A DNA stretch of 64,000 nt from JAKPQE01 sp041397845 (GTDB lineage: Bacteria > Pseudomonadota > Alphaproteobacteria > Rhizobiales > JAKPQE01). The position numbers and the translations under genes were made by a program. The stretch spans positions 1-64,000 of the forward strand of contig JAWKVW010000002.1 in the NCBI GenBank assembly GCA_041397845.1, in the 5' to 3' direction. Of this stretch, positions 43,639-52,218 are shown one piece after another (position 1 is the stretch's first letter; the number at the start of each line of letters is the position of its first letter). The notes under the pieces were generated by a model that was given only the letters and a program-made list of their open reading frames with translations, made no database searches and had not been told where the DNA came from.

Positions 43639-44607
43639 TCAGGCGGCACCCATCTGGAACACCAGATAGGTATAGCCGGCGTAGATGGCGACCAGAAGCA
43701 GGCCGATCCAGCGGGTGATCGGCACATGGGCGAGGGCGAAGGGCAGGAGCACGATCGTTGCCGCAAGCATCGCCCAGAGGTCGAACGAGAGGATCGCCGG
43801 CGGCACATCGATCGGGAAGATGACGGCGGTCGCACCCATGATCGCCAGGATGTTGAAGATGTTCGAGCCGATGACGTTGCCGATGGCGACGGCGCTCTCG
43901 CGGCGGAGCGCGGCCATCAGCGTCGTTGCCAGCTCGGGCAGCGAAGTGCCGACGGCGACGATGGTCAGGCCGATGGCAGCGTCGGTGACGCCCCAATCCC
44001 TGGCGATGATGACTGCGTTGTCGACAGTCAGCGAGGCGCCGATCGGCAGGCCGACGAGGCCCAGCACCAGGAAGGTGATTGTCACCCAGGTGGACCGGGG
44101 AACGCCCTCGACGCCGTCGATCGTCTCGATTTCCGCTGCGGCCTTGTCGCGGCGGGCGCGGTGGCGCAGGCCGGTGCGGATGGAATCGACGACGAAGAAG
44201 ACAAGCAGGGCGAGCAGCACGAGACCGTCGAGGCGGTCGAGCGGGCTGTGCATGCAAAGGGCGATGAAAACGAGCGTTACCGCCAGCATGAAGAGGGCAG
44301 ACCGGATGGTGCCGTCTTCCTCGCAGGACGTCGTCCTGAGGAGGGCCGGGAGGCCGAGAACCAGCAGGACATTGGCGATGTTCGAGCCGACGACATTGCC
44401 GACCGCGATGCCCGGCGCGCCGTCAGCGGCGGCTTTCAGCGAGATGAGAAGTTCGGGCGCCGAGGTGCCGAAGGCGACGACCGTGAGGCCGATGATGATG
44501 GCCGGAATGCCGAAGCGTTCGGCAATGCCAACGGCGCCGCGCACGAGCAGGTCGCCGGTGAACATGAGCATGAAGAGGCCGCCGACGAGGTAGACATAAG
44601 GCATCAT
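43639..44607 (-). CDS. Calcium/sodium antiporter, CaCA family (YrbG type)
   Basis: A 322-residue ten-helix inner-membrane protein with two inverted alpha repeats: VAFGTSAPELLISLKAAADG with GNVVGSNIANVLLVLG, and VAVGTSLPELATTLMAAL with GNVIGSNIFNILAIMG. The acidic residues in GTSAPEL and GTSLPEL bind the cations. It exchanges Na+ or K+ for Ca2+. It lies 28 bases upstream of the SDR gene on the same strand. Confidence 0.94.
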   Translation of the reverse strand: MMPYVYLVGGLFMLMFTGDLLVRGAVGIAERFGIPAIIIGLTVVAFGTSAPELLISLKAAADGAPGIAVGNVVGSNIANVLLVLGLPALLRTTSCEEDGTIRSALFMLAVTLVFIALCMHSPLDRLDGLVLLALLVFFVVDSIRTGLRHRARRDKAAAEIETIDGVEGVPRSTWVTITFLVLGLVGLPIGASLTVDNAVIIARDWGVTDAAIGLTIVAVGTSLPELATTLMAALRRESAVAIGNVIGSNIFNILAIMGATAVIFPIDVPPAILSFDLWAMLAATIVLLPFALAHVPITRWIGLLLVAIYAGYTYLVFQMGAA

Positions 44608-44737
44608 GAATGGTCACCGGGGGCTTCAGCGGGATTGGGCAAAGCCATGATCTCTCGGCTCAAATCGGCAGGGTGCAGGCGCTTCAAGCCAATATAGGGA
44701 GCCGGGTCGGCTTTGTAAGGCGCGGGCCGGGGTGCGG

Positions 44738-45532
44738 TCACCGTTTTCGATCGAGAGCCTCGACGCGGCGGCGCTCGACGTGCTTGGCAAGGCGCAGGTG
44801 GCGGGCAAAGGCGACGTTGGCGGCGGTGGCGATGCCGTACCAGCCACGCAGGAAATGCCGGCGCAGGAAGAACACCTTGAAGAAGGCCATCGGGAATTCG
44901 ACGAGCAGCCGGGCGGCGGGCATGGTCTTGCCGCGCCGGGCCATGTCCTCGACCTGCAGGTCGCTGTAATCGTTCAGCTTTGCGAGCTGCTCGCCGAGCG
45001 AGCGGACGGAGAAGTGATGGATGCGGGCGGCGATGCGGCCGACGCGCGTCCCGGGCGCAAGATCGACGCGGTCGTGGACGGGGCTTTCCGAATAGCGGCC
45101 GGCGTCCTTGCGATAGAGGCGGACGGGGGCGAGCGAGAAAGCGAGGCGGTGCGGCGCGGCCTCGCCGGGAAAGACCTCGGCGATGGGCGTTTCGAATGCG
45201 GCAAAGGGCGGTTCGCCGGCAGCGAAGAGGCGGCGCAGCTCGGCCTCGAATTCGGCGGTGACGACCTCGTCGGCATCGAGGTTGAGCAGCCAGGGGCCGG
45301 CGCACTGCTGCTCGGCGAAGCGCTTCTGGGGGCCATAGCCCGGCCAGTCGCGCTCGATGACGCGGGCGCCGAGATCGGCGGCGATCTGGCGGGTGGCATC
45401 GCTCGAACGGGAATCGACGACGACGATCTCCGAGGCGAAACCCTTGACCGCGGCAACGGCCCGGCCGATGCGGTCGGCCTCGTTGAAGGCGATGAAAAAC
45501 ACCGAGATGGGCAGCGGGCTTTCCGAGGTCAT
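44738..45532 (-). CDS. Family 2 glycosyltransferase (WaaE/KdtX-like)
   Basis: 264 residues from the ATG at 45532. The GT-A core reads ISVFFIAFNEADRIGRAVAA, EIVVVDSRSSDATRQIA and LLNLDADEVVTAEF, with the metal-binding DAD. The C-terminal half (FSVRSLGEQLAKLNDYSDLQ, FFKVFFLRRHFLRGWYG) resembles WaaE/KdtX-type LPS core glycosyltransferases. A 12-bp tandem repeat duplicates the start codon three times in frame, so start sites at 45532, 45544 and 45556 are all possible. Confidence 0.87.
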   Translation of the reverse strand: MTSESPLPISVFFIAFNEADRIGRAVAAVKGFASEIVVVDSRSSDATRQIAADLGARVIERDWPGYGPQKRFAEQQCAGPWLLNLDADEVVTAEFEAELRRLFAAGEPPFAAFETPIAEVFPGEAAPHRLAFSLAPVRLYRKDAGRYSESPVHDRVDLAPGTRVGRIAARIHHFSVRSLGEQLAKLNDYSDLQVEDMARRGKTMPAARLLVEFPMAFFKVFFLRRHFLRGWYGIATAANVAFARHLRLAKHVERRRVEALDRKR

Positions 45533-45565
45533 TGGTCCGGTCATTGGTCCGGTCATGGGTCCGGT
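45530..45565 (-). repeat. 12-bp tandem repeat carrying the glycosyltransferase start codon
   Basis: On the minus strand the unit ATGACCGGACCA occurs three times with one base change (the first copy has CCC for CCA upstream). Each unit adds M-T-G-P and an in-frame ATG. The repeats sit exactly at the 5' end of the gene at 44738-45532. Confidence 0.8.
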
Positions 45566-45841
45566 CGTGGCGGCTGGTCGGTCGGGCGATGTCACCTGTC
45601 TTATTCCCATGGCGGCGGCGGACCGGCAAGGGGCGGTGTGGCGCCACTGCAACGTTAATGGGCGTTAACCGGATCGCCACGAAGTTGCCATGGTCGCGAA
45701 CCGCTTTCGCCATCGTCGCGGAGCATAGCTTTTGCTCAACGCCGGCAGAGTGGGGCTGGCCCGGATTTCATGTGTACCGGGCGGGGTGCCGGCTTTCGTG
45801 AGGGGGGAGTGGTCCCCGGCGATACCCGAAGGAGTTATGAA

Positions 45842-46513
45842 ATGATGCGTTCCGTGATCCGTTCGGCCGGCCTTGCCGCCGTGATCGGGCTTGTTGGCGG
45901 CGCTGCGCAGGCCGCCGACCTTTCAGCCGAGGCCGAACCGGCGCCGGCTTATGAAGCGCCGCAGACGTTTTCCTGGACCGGGCCTTACATCGGCGCCCAT
46001 ATCGGCTACGCGTTCGGCCAGTTCGAGACGGCAGCGGCCGGCGTTTCCCGCAACATCGATGCCGACGGCTTCGCCGGCGGCCTGCTGGCGGGCATCAACT
46101 ATCAGGTCGGCCAGTTCGTCGTCGGTTTCGAAGGCGACTACACGGCGACCAATTTCGACGGAACGCGCGGCTTTCCGGGCTCGGTCATCAAGGGCGACGT
46201 CGACTGGATGGCGACGCTGCGCGGCCGCGCCGGTCTGGCGGTCGACCGCTACCTCGTCTACGGCACGGGCGGCCTGGCGCTCGCCGACATTTCGCTCAAC
46301 GGCTACGGCTCCGGCGATGGCGCCAACCTGACCGGCTGGACGCTCGGCGCGGGCGTCGAGGCGGCGGTCACCGACAATGTCGTCGTGCGGGCGGAGTACC
46401 TTTACACGAGCTTCCCGGAGAAGTGGTACAATCTCGCCGGAACGCCGGCGCGGGCCGACCTCGACGAGCACACGCTGCGTCTCGGCGTCGCCTACAAGTT
46501 CAACATGTTCTGA
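45842..46513 (+). CDS. Outer-membrane beta-barrel protein, Omp25/31 family
   Basis: A 223-residue exported protein: signal peptide ending GGAAQAADL, a Pro/Ala linker, then an eight-strand barrel with FSWTGPYIGAHIGYAFG, FAGGLLAGINYQVGQFVVGFEGDY and VDWMATLRGRAGLAV, ending in the outer-membrane type Phe (LRLGVAYKFNMF). AAGGAG precedes two ATG codons (45842, 45845). Homologues in Hyphomicrobiales are abundant surface proteins and antigens. Confidence 0.94.
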   Translation: MMRSVIRSAGLAAVIGLVGGAAQAADLSAEAEPAPAYEAPQTFSWTGPYIGAHIGYAFGQFETAAAGVSRNIDADGFAGGLLAGINYQVGQFVVGFEGDYTATNFDGTRGFPGSVIKGDVDWMATLRGRAGLAVDRYLVYGTGGLALADISLNGYGSGDGANLTGWTLGAGVEAAVTDNVVVRAEYLYTSFPEKWYNLAGTPARADLDEHTLRLGVAYKFNMF

Positions 46514-46541
46514 TGAGCCGCCGATCGCGGCTGCGGCAAGG

Positions 46542-46572
46542 AACCCCGGTGCGGCTCGCGCTGGGGTTTTTT
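46542..46572 (+). terminator. Terminator after the Omp25/31-type gene
   Basis: AACCCC (46542-46547) pairs with GGGGTT (46563-46568), extended by GCG/CGC inside, and ends in six T (46567-46572). Confidence 0.85.
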
Positions 46573-46758
46573 GTCGTCCGGTAAAATTCTTCCGGTGGAC
46601 AGGCGATTTTGTCCGGGCAATTCTTCCCGGGCATTCCTATATGGTTGTCGACGCGGCCCGGGAGTGCGGCGCGGCGGCCCCTGAAAACGGGCAGCCGGCA
46701 GTGCGGTCGGGACGGGCGGTCGACAGCATGACCCAGACCTCAACGGGGAGCAGAACAG

Positions 46759-47205
46759 ATGGGTTTTTTCGATTTCATCAAGGGCGTCGGTGAGAAGATC
46801 GGCATTGGTTCGGCCGAGGCCGCGCCGGCCGCCGATGACCTGAAGAAGGAGGCCGAGAAGCTCGGTCTCGACACCAAGGGCATCGAAATCAAGGTCGAGG
46901 GCGATACGGTCAAGATCAGCGGCGCCGCCGCGTCGACCGCCGATCGCGAGAAGCTGATCCTTGCCATGGGCAACACGGTTGGCGTCGCCAAGGTCGAGGA
47001 CGCCATCGAGGTGGCGGCGGCGGAGCCGGACGCGGTGTTCTACACCGTGCAGAAGGGCGACAATCTCTGGAAGATCGCCGAGGCGCATTACGGCAAGGGC
47101 AAGGGCGCCCAGCACACCGTGATCTTCGAGGCGAACAAGCCGATGCTGTCGCACCCGGACAAGATCTATCCGGGTCAGGTGCTCAGGATTCCGCCGCTCG
47201 CCTGA
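46759..47205 (+). CDS. lysM: BON-LysM protein (Kbp/YgaU-like)
   Basis: A 148-residue protein starting MGFFDFIKGVGEKIGIG, with a BON domain (about 20-90, EIKVEGDTVKISGAA, KVEDAIEV) and a LysM domain (about 94-146, FYTVQKGDNLWKIAEAHYGKG to YPGQVLRIPPL). E. coli Kbp of the same layout is a cytosolic potassium-binding protein. The start is at 46759. Its last 23 bases overlap the 3' end of the convergent gene at 47183. Confidence 0.93.
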   Translation: MGFFDFIKGVGEKIGIGSAEAAPAADDLKKEAEKLGLDTKGIEIKVEGDTVKISGAAASTADREKLILAMGNTVGVAKVEDAIEVAAAEPDAVFYTVQKGDNLWKIAEAHYGKGKGAQHTVIFEANKPMLSHPDKIYPGQVLRIPPLA

Positions 47206-47701
47206 CGAGCGCGCCGGCAATCTGCCATTCGATGCGCCGCCGCTCGGCCTCCGCGGCCGGGCGGCTGGCATCCACCGCCACCGACAGGGGCGGCAGGCCG
47301 TCGATCTCGAGCACGGCCTCGTAAAGCGGCTCGACCGTGTCGCGGGTGCGCTCGTGCAGGGCGACGCCGCGAAGGGCCTCGCCCGGCAGGCAGGCCGTCG
47401 TTGTCCTGAACATGCCGATCCGTTCGACGTCGATGACGTCGGCGCCGCGGCGAAAGGTGACGCGGGTCATCGCCCGGCCTTTCAGGACGAAGGCGATGGC
47501 GCCGATGAAGATCGGCACGGTCGCCATCATTCCCAGAACCGCAGTCATATTGAACGCGCCGGGTTCGGCGCGCATGACCATCCACGCCATCGCCAGCTCG
47601 ATGCCGGTGCCGATGCCGAGCATGGCGATGCCGAGATTGCGTTCCATCGGGAACGGGCTGTCGGTGATGACGACCCGGTCCGGGGTCAGTTGCAGCGGCA
47701 T
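47183..47701 (-). CDS. Hypothetical membrane protein, two helices
   Basis: 172 residues starting MPLQLTPDRVVITDSPFPMER. Two transmembrane segments (about 22-43 and 53-73) are followed by a cytosolic domain with FRRGADVIDVERIGMFR and YEAVLEIDGLPPLSVAVDAS. No family is recognised. It is convergent with lysM and overlaps its last 23 bases. The GST gene lies 22 bases upstream on the same strand, so they may share an mRNA. Confidence 0.75.
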   Translation of the reverse strand: MPLQLTPDRVVITDSPFPMERNLGIAMLGIGTGIELAMAWMVMRAEPGAFNMTAVLGMMATVPIFIGAIAFVLKGRAMTRVTFRRGADVIDVERIGMFRTTTACLPGEALRGVALHERTRDTVEPLYEAVLEIDGLPPLSVAVDASRPAAEAERRRIEWQIAGALVRRAAES

Positions 47702-47723
47702 GTCCGGTCTCGCATTCTGGTCG

Positions 47724-48329
47724 TCACGCCGACGGCGGGCGGGTCTTGTCGAATGAGGGGGCGGTGCTCTCGAAGCCTTCGAGCCAGCGGACAAGGGCGG
47801 GATGGGCATCACGCCAGGTGCCCGGGAAGCGCAGGTCGAGATAGCCGAGGGCGCAGGCAAGGGCGATGGTGCCGACGTCGACGCGGTCGCGCGCCGGGGG
47901 CGCCGCCTCGAGAATGGCAAGGGCCCTTGCGACCTTCTCGGCCTGATAGGTCGTCCACTCGGGATGCTGGCGCTCGGCCGGGCGCATGCGGCGCTCATAG
48001 ACCTGGAGGATCGAGGCGTCCATCACGCCATCGGCGATCGCCTGCAGGCGGAGCACGGGAAAACGGGCCTCGCCGGCCGGCAGGATGATGCCGCCGCCGG
48101 CGAGATGGTCGAGATATTCTAGGATGACGCGGGAATCGAACAGCGTCTCGCCATTCTCCAGAATCAGCACAGGGATCTTGCCGAGCGGATTCTGGCCGCG
48201 AAGGCTGTCGGCCGGATCGGCGGTATCGGCCGTCACGACCTCGATACGGTCGGCGAGCGCGAGGTGATGCATGGCGATCTTCACCTTGCGGCCGAAGGGA
48301 GAGAACGGCGAGGAACGCAGGATCATCAT
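47724..48329 (-). CDS. Glutathione S-transferase family protein
   Basis: A 201-residue two-domain protein. The thioredoxin-like N-terminus reads RSSPFSPFGRKVKIAMHHL, NPLGKIPVLILENGETLFDSRVILEYLD with the glutathione-binding cis-Pro and DS pair. The helical C-terminal domain follows (YERRMRPAERQHPEW, TIALACALGYLDLRFPG). The substrate is unknown. Confidence 0.93.
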   Translation of the reverse strand: MMILRSSPFSPFGRKVKIAMHHLALADRIEVVTADTADPADSLRGQNPLGKIPVLILENGETLFDSRVILEYLDHLAGGGIILPAGEARFPVLRLQAIADGVMDASILQVYERRMRPAERQHPEWTTYQAEKVARALAILEAAPPARDRVDVGTIALACALGYLDLRFPGTWRDAHPALVRWLEGFESTAPSFDKTRPPSA

Positions 48330-48547
48330 GGCGTCGGGCGGCTCCGTTTCGAACAGGAACGGACGCTAGCACGGTGCCGCCGCGACATGCGACCATCGGA
48401 TAGATGGAGAAAGGGCATTTTTTTCGAGGCCGCTAAAATTTGAACTTCGGAGTTAAAGCGCGTTTAGAGTCTCGCCTGTAGGTTCGCATCATCAAGACGG
48501 AACAGAGGTGGCCAGCGGGCCGCCAAAGAAATCCGGAGTTCGAGAAG

Positions 48548-48859
48548 ATGATCAGAGCCTTCGTCGTCGCCGCCACGGTCTACAGCGCCGGTGCTCCGCA
48601 GATGGCCGACTATCGTCCGGATTTCCTCGACGTGCCGCTGCAGAATTTCCACAAGGACATCAACCTCACCGTCAAGGATGTGGTGCACGCCGCCTATCAG
48701 TTCGATGCGGCCCATCCGATGCATCGGGTGAAGCCCTACCTCGACTTCTCGCGCCGCATTCTGGAAGAGACCGGCTATCCGGCCGATCATCCGGAGCGGC
48801 GGACCGAGAACGACACGCGCGCCGACTGGAAGATGCTGCAGGCAACGCTCTCCGAATAA
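48548..48859 (+). CDS. Hypothetical protein of 103 residues
   Basis: It starts MIRAFVVAATVYSAGAPQM and continues with DFLDVPLQNFHKDINLTVKD and YLDFSRRILEETGYPADHP. The N-terminus is mildly hydrophobic but not a clear signal peptide. No family is recognised. A convincing terminator follows and GGAGTTCGAGAAG precedes the ATG, so the gene looks real. Confidence 0.65.
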   Translation: MIRAFVVAATVYSAGAPQMADYRPDFLDVPLQNFHKDINLTVKDVVHAAYQFDAAHPMHRVKPYLDFSRRILEETGYPADHPERRTENDTRADWKMLQATLSE

Positions 48860-48907
48860 GTTCTGGCACAGGGGCAACCGGCGTTCCCACCCGCCGCCCT
48901 GGCATTC

Positions 48908-48934
48908 AACCCCGGCCGCAACGCCGGGGTTTTT
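48908..48934 (+). terminator. Terminator after the gene at 48548-48859
   Basis: AACCCCGGC (48908-48916), loop CGCAAC, GCCGGGGTT then T to 48934. Confidence 0.88.
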
Positions 48935-49119
48935 GTGTCTGGTGCTTGCGATGGATGGACTGAAGGGCGTGCCCGGGGGACTGGGGGGGCTGGCGGTCGC
49001 GGTCGTGCGCGCTGGCCCAAGCGCGTTGCAAGGCGCAGAAACACTGGCTCGCCTTTTTGACGGCGGCAGGAGACGTGTCGGGAGGGATTGCCGGCGGAGG
49101 CTGCCGGCCGGGCCGGGGC

Positions 49120-49524
49120 TCAGTCGGTGAGGCGGACTTCGCCGGTGCGCAGGTAGCTCGTCGTGCCGCGCACGACCCAGCCGACGAGGCGCAGGATGAC
49201 GTAGACGAGCGCGGCAACGCCGAAAAGGTTCGACAGCGCGATCGGCAGGGCAACCGTCCAAAGGGCCGGGTTGCCGAGTGCGGCGGCGATCGCCAGCGGC
49301 GCCAGATAGGTCGTGCCGAGGGCGACAGTCACCATGTTGGCAAAGAGCGACAGGAAGAAGCCGTCGCACTGCCAGAAAAGAGGCATTTCCTCGAGGCGGG
49401 AGCAGGCGAGATTGTCACGAACGATGCCGCCGTCATCGACGAACCACGTTGCCGCGGTCCAGGCCAGGACGTAGCCAAAGGCGCCGAACCAGACGACTGG
49501 TTTCAGGATGCGGGTGATACCCAA
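49120..49524 (-). CDS. Hypothetical integral membrane protein
   Basis: 134 residues from a TTG start at 49524, chosen because GGAG lies 7 bases upstream and similarity of the membrane profile begins there (GITRILKPVVWFGAFGYVLAW). About three to four hydrophobic segments are present; two cysteines occur near CSRLEEMP and WQCDGF. No family is recognised. It runs in the same direction as the DUF1176 gene, about 120 bases downstream of its stop. Confidence 0.6.
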   Translation of the reverse strand: MGITRILKPVVWFGAFGYVLAWTAATWFVDDGGIVRDNLACSRLEEMPLFWQCDGFFLSLFANMVTVALGTTYLAPLAIAAALGNPALWTVALPIALSNLFGVAALVYVILRLVGWVVRGTTSYLRTGEVRLTD

Positions 49525-49645
49525 GCGACGCTCCAGCGGATGATTTGTCCCGATCGCGTAAATTTTTAGACCAGAGCTATTACAATCCGGTTCAGGAGCA
49601 TGGTTTCCGCAGGGTAAAGGCGGCGTGGGGGACCGGTTGGCGAAC

Positions 49646-50686
49646 CTATCTGCGGCTGAACACGACTTCCCAGTCGCCGGGTTCGGTGCCGTCGCATTGC
49701 TCGTGCGCCTGATATTCGACCATGGCGAAATCGTAATCTTTCCAGACCCATGAGCCGATTGAGCCGCAATCGCCGAGGCCGCGGCCCTTGGCAAAGCTGG
49801 TCAGGGTTCCGCTTGCCTCGTCCCATTCGACGCTGGCCAGCATGTCGGTGCCGGTCCAGCCGTAGCTCTCCGAATAGTCGGCAAAATAAAGCGGCCGGAT
49901 GCCGCCGATCTCGCCGCGCTCTACGACATAGAGGCGATAGAAGGCCTGATAGGCGCCGACCGAGCAGGGCAGGGCGTAAAGCGTCGCGGTGTCCGACAGG
50001 GCGGCAATGACCGGGTCGATGGACCGGATGAGTTCCGAATCGCTGCTTTCGCACTCGGTGATGCGGGCGTGCATCTCCATGAGCCTGGCGGGCAGGCCGG
50101 CGGCGGCGATGTGCCCGGCCTCGTCGACGGGTTCGGCCGGGGCGAGGTGCTCCGGGGCGGAGACAAGGCGCGGGCTGCCGAGGCGGCCCTGACGCTCATC
50201 GATCCAGAGCAGCGATGCCGACAGGCCGGAGAGCGAGAAATCGAGATCGTGGGCGCTGCCGGAAACGTCGATGTATTCGACGCGCATTGCAGCGCCGCCG
50301 GCCATCTCGTCGAAAATCCGCCGGCCGGCGCCGGGATTGGCGATGAAGAAGTCCTGTGGCGCGCCGAAGGCCTCGTAGCCGGTGACCGGGGCAAGCGTTG
50401 CCGCCGGTCCGCCGTCGACCCGGACATTGACCGGCCGGTTGCGGTCTGCGAGGGCGCCATTGGTGGAGAAGCCGAGATTCCAGCGCGAATCCGGGGTCCC
50501 GGTGCGCATCAGGATGAGATAGTCGGCGGAATCGACCCGGGACGAGGTGGTTGCCTGGCAGGCGCCGCCATCGTCGCAGCTTGCCGTCCAGTCGCGGAAG
50601 GTGCGGGTCTCGGCGGCGGCCGGCAGGGCGCATGCGAGGCCGGCCAGCAGGATGGCAACAAGGGCGATGGCGCGGGCGGCGGACAT
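49646..50686 (-). CDS. DUF1176 periplasmic protein
   Basis: A 346-residue exported protein with signal peptide MSAARAIALVAILLAGLACALPAAAE split here as start and AAAE end. The opening RTFRDWTASCDDGGACQAT and the region with SVGAYQAFYRLYVV and WVWKDYDFAMVEYQAHEQCDG are typical of DUF1176. Several Cys pairs suggest disulfides. Function unknown; family members are invasion-associated/secreted proteins of unclear role. The gene lies 44 bases downstream of the RNase T2 gene. Confidence 0.88.
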   Translation of the reverse strand: MSAARAIALVAILLAGLACALPAAAETRTFRDWTASCDDGGACQATTSSRVDSADYLILMRTGTPDSRWNLGFSTNGALADRNRPVNVRVDGGPAATLAPVTGYEAFGAPQDFFIANPGAGRRIFDEMAGGAAMRVEYIDVSGSAHDLDFSLSGLSASLLWIDERQGRLGSPRLVSAPEHLAPAEPVDEAGHIAAAGLPARLMEMHARITECESSDSELIRSIDPVIAALSDTATLYALPCSVGAYQAFYRLYVVERGEIGGIRPLYFADYSESYGWTGTDMLASVEWDEASGTLTSFAKGRGLGDCGSIGSWVWKDYDFAMVEYQAHEQCDGTEPGDWEVVFSRR

Positions 50687-50730
50687 ACGCGTTTCCTCGT
50701 CGTTGCGGGCGCCGGACGGCCGGGCGGGCG

Positions 50731-51381
50731 TCAGCGCACCGGGGGCATGGCGATGCGATCGTTGCGGCAGGCGCGACGATCGACGGCCGGGCAGGCGCGG
50801 AAGCCGAGCTGGCGGTCGAAGCAGATCTGCACCTCGCGCAGGCGACGGTTGTCGCAGGTGACCGCGATCATGTCGGCGGCAAGGCCGGGGTTCTTGTCGA
50901 TGAAAGCCTTCTCGATGTCCGCGGGCGAGGTCATCCGGTAGTTTTCCAGGGCGCGGAACTCGTCCGGAATGTTGATCCGGCCGAAGGCGGCGCGGGTCCG
51001 GTCGAAATAGCCGCGCTGGGTCAGGCCCGAGCAGGTGCCGTGCTTCTTCCACTGATGAATGACGAGGCCGCGATCGGGCATGATGTCGAGCATGGCGTCG
51101 ATCTCGCGGCGCGACGCCCAGCGGTCGTCAGAGGGGCAGAATTCCGGCCAGCCGCGCTCGTATTGCGGCCACAGGCCGTGCACGACAAAGGCATATGGCC
51201 GGCCGGAGCTGCACTGGCGGCGGTCGGCCTTCTCGCCCTCGGCCTCGCAATAGCTCGGCGACCATGACAGGGCGAGGACGTAATAGTCAAACGCCCCCGG
51301 CGTGTTGTCGGCGCGCGGCGTCTGGGCGGCGGCCGGCAGGCAGGCGAGAACGAAGGCGAAAAGGGAAATGATGACGCGCAT
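50731..51381 (-). CDS. Ribonuclease T2 family protein, periplasmic
   Basis: 216 residues starting MRVIISLFAFVLACLPAAA, a Sec signal peptide. Both catalytic segments are intact: CAS I FVVHGLWPQY and CAS II HQWKKHGTC. Cys pairs typical of T2 enzymes are present (YCEAEG, QCSSGR, FCPSDD, ICFDRQ). It would degrade RNA in the periplasm, for nutrient salvage as for E. coli RNase I. Its ATG follows the gene at 51393 by 11 bases. Confidence 0.94.
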   Translation of the reverse strand: MRVIISLFAFVLACLPAAAQTPRADNTPGAFDYYVLALSWSPSYCEAEGEKADRRQCSSGRPYAFVVHGLWPQYERGWPEFCPSDDRWASRREIDAMLDIMPDRGLVIHQWKKHGTCSGLTQRGYFDRTRAAFGRINIPDEFRALENYRMTSPADIEKAFIDKNPGLAADMIAVTCDNRRLREVQICFDRQLGFRACPAVDRRACRNDRIAMPPVR

Positions 51382-51392
51382 GCGGCTCTTTC

Positions 51393-51809
51393 CTATTGCG
51401 GCCGCACCACCCGGCACCAACCGTCGTTGACATGATAGGGATCGTGGCCGGAGACGCACCAGAAGACGTTCCAGCCGCAGCCGGTCAGCGTGCCGCCGGT
51501 CTCGATGACATAATAGACCTTGGGGCGGCTACCGTCGGAAAGGGCGGCCTTGGCACGGCAATAGCGTTTGGAAATCACGCTCGGGCCGCTGGTATCGAGG
51601 CGGCTTTCCCGGCGATCGGCGATGCCGGTGATGGTGACGCCGGTATGGAAGGTGCGCGCGTCGGCCCAGTTGTAGCGCTGGGTGATGCGGCCGACGACGG
51701 CATCGTCATCGCAGGACGGCATGGTGGTGCCGGCAGCCATGGCGGCGGTGGCGGAAAGGATCAGCAGCGCGGAGCCGGCGAGCAGGCGGGCGGCGGGGCG
51801 ATTGGGCAT
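51393..51809 (-). CDS. Small periplasmic protein of unknown function
   Basis: 138 residues with a signal peptide (LLAGSALLILSATAAMAAG) and a mature domain carrying several Cys: MPSCDDDAVV, KRYCRAKA, LTGCGWNVFWCVSG, GWCRVVRP. Motifs NWADARTFHTGVTITGI and YYVIETGG are seen in similar Hyphomicrobiales secreted proteins, but no function is known. It is the first gene of a leftward set that includes the RNase T2 and DUF1176 genes. Confidence 0.75.
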   Translation of the reverse strand: MPNRPAARLLAGSALLILSATAAMAAGTTMPSCDDDAVVGRITQRYNWADARTFHTGVTITGIADRRESRLDTSGPSVISKRYCRAKAALSDGSRPKVYYVIETGGTLTGCGWNVFWCVSGHDPYHVNDGWCRVVRPQ

Positions 51810-52218
51810 CTCTTCATCCTCGAATGAACGGGCGCGCCGGTTCGCAGCGGCGCGGAACTGCCTGTTGCGCCGACCATGGGGCGCCGTCGCCGGCGGGTCA
51901 AGCCGCTCGTGCGGCCTGAACAGTTTCCATCCTGGTAAATGCCGGCAACCAACGGTTTCCGCCGCGCGATGGCGAGGCTGAGCGCCGATGCCCGAAATCC
52001 GGGCTGAGTTACATTAGAATGCGAATTGACTCGCCTTTGGAATATAAGCATCGTCTGATTACATGGGAAATCAAGGCGCTTCGGGCGGTTGCGCGCGCGC
52101 CATCAGCGGATCGGGTCGCCGGGGGGAGAAAATTCGGCGCGCCGGAGACGAAAAAAGAGCGGACCGGGCAGTGGCCTGCGCCGGTCGAGGGACAAACAAG
52201 GTCGGGAGGTAAAGACCA
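51810..52218. other. Divergent intergenic region upstream of sqr
   Basis: 409 bases without a credible gene. A small hairpin (GCCCG/CGGGC, 51990-52004) and an AT-rich stretch (about 52005-52070, including TTGACT at 52026 and TATAAG shortly after) are the only marked features. The sqr promoter and any sulfide-responsive operator must lie here, but I cannot name a binding motif. GGGAGGT at about 52204 is the sqr ribosome site. Confidence 0.45.
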
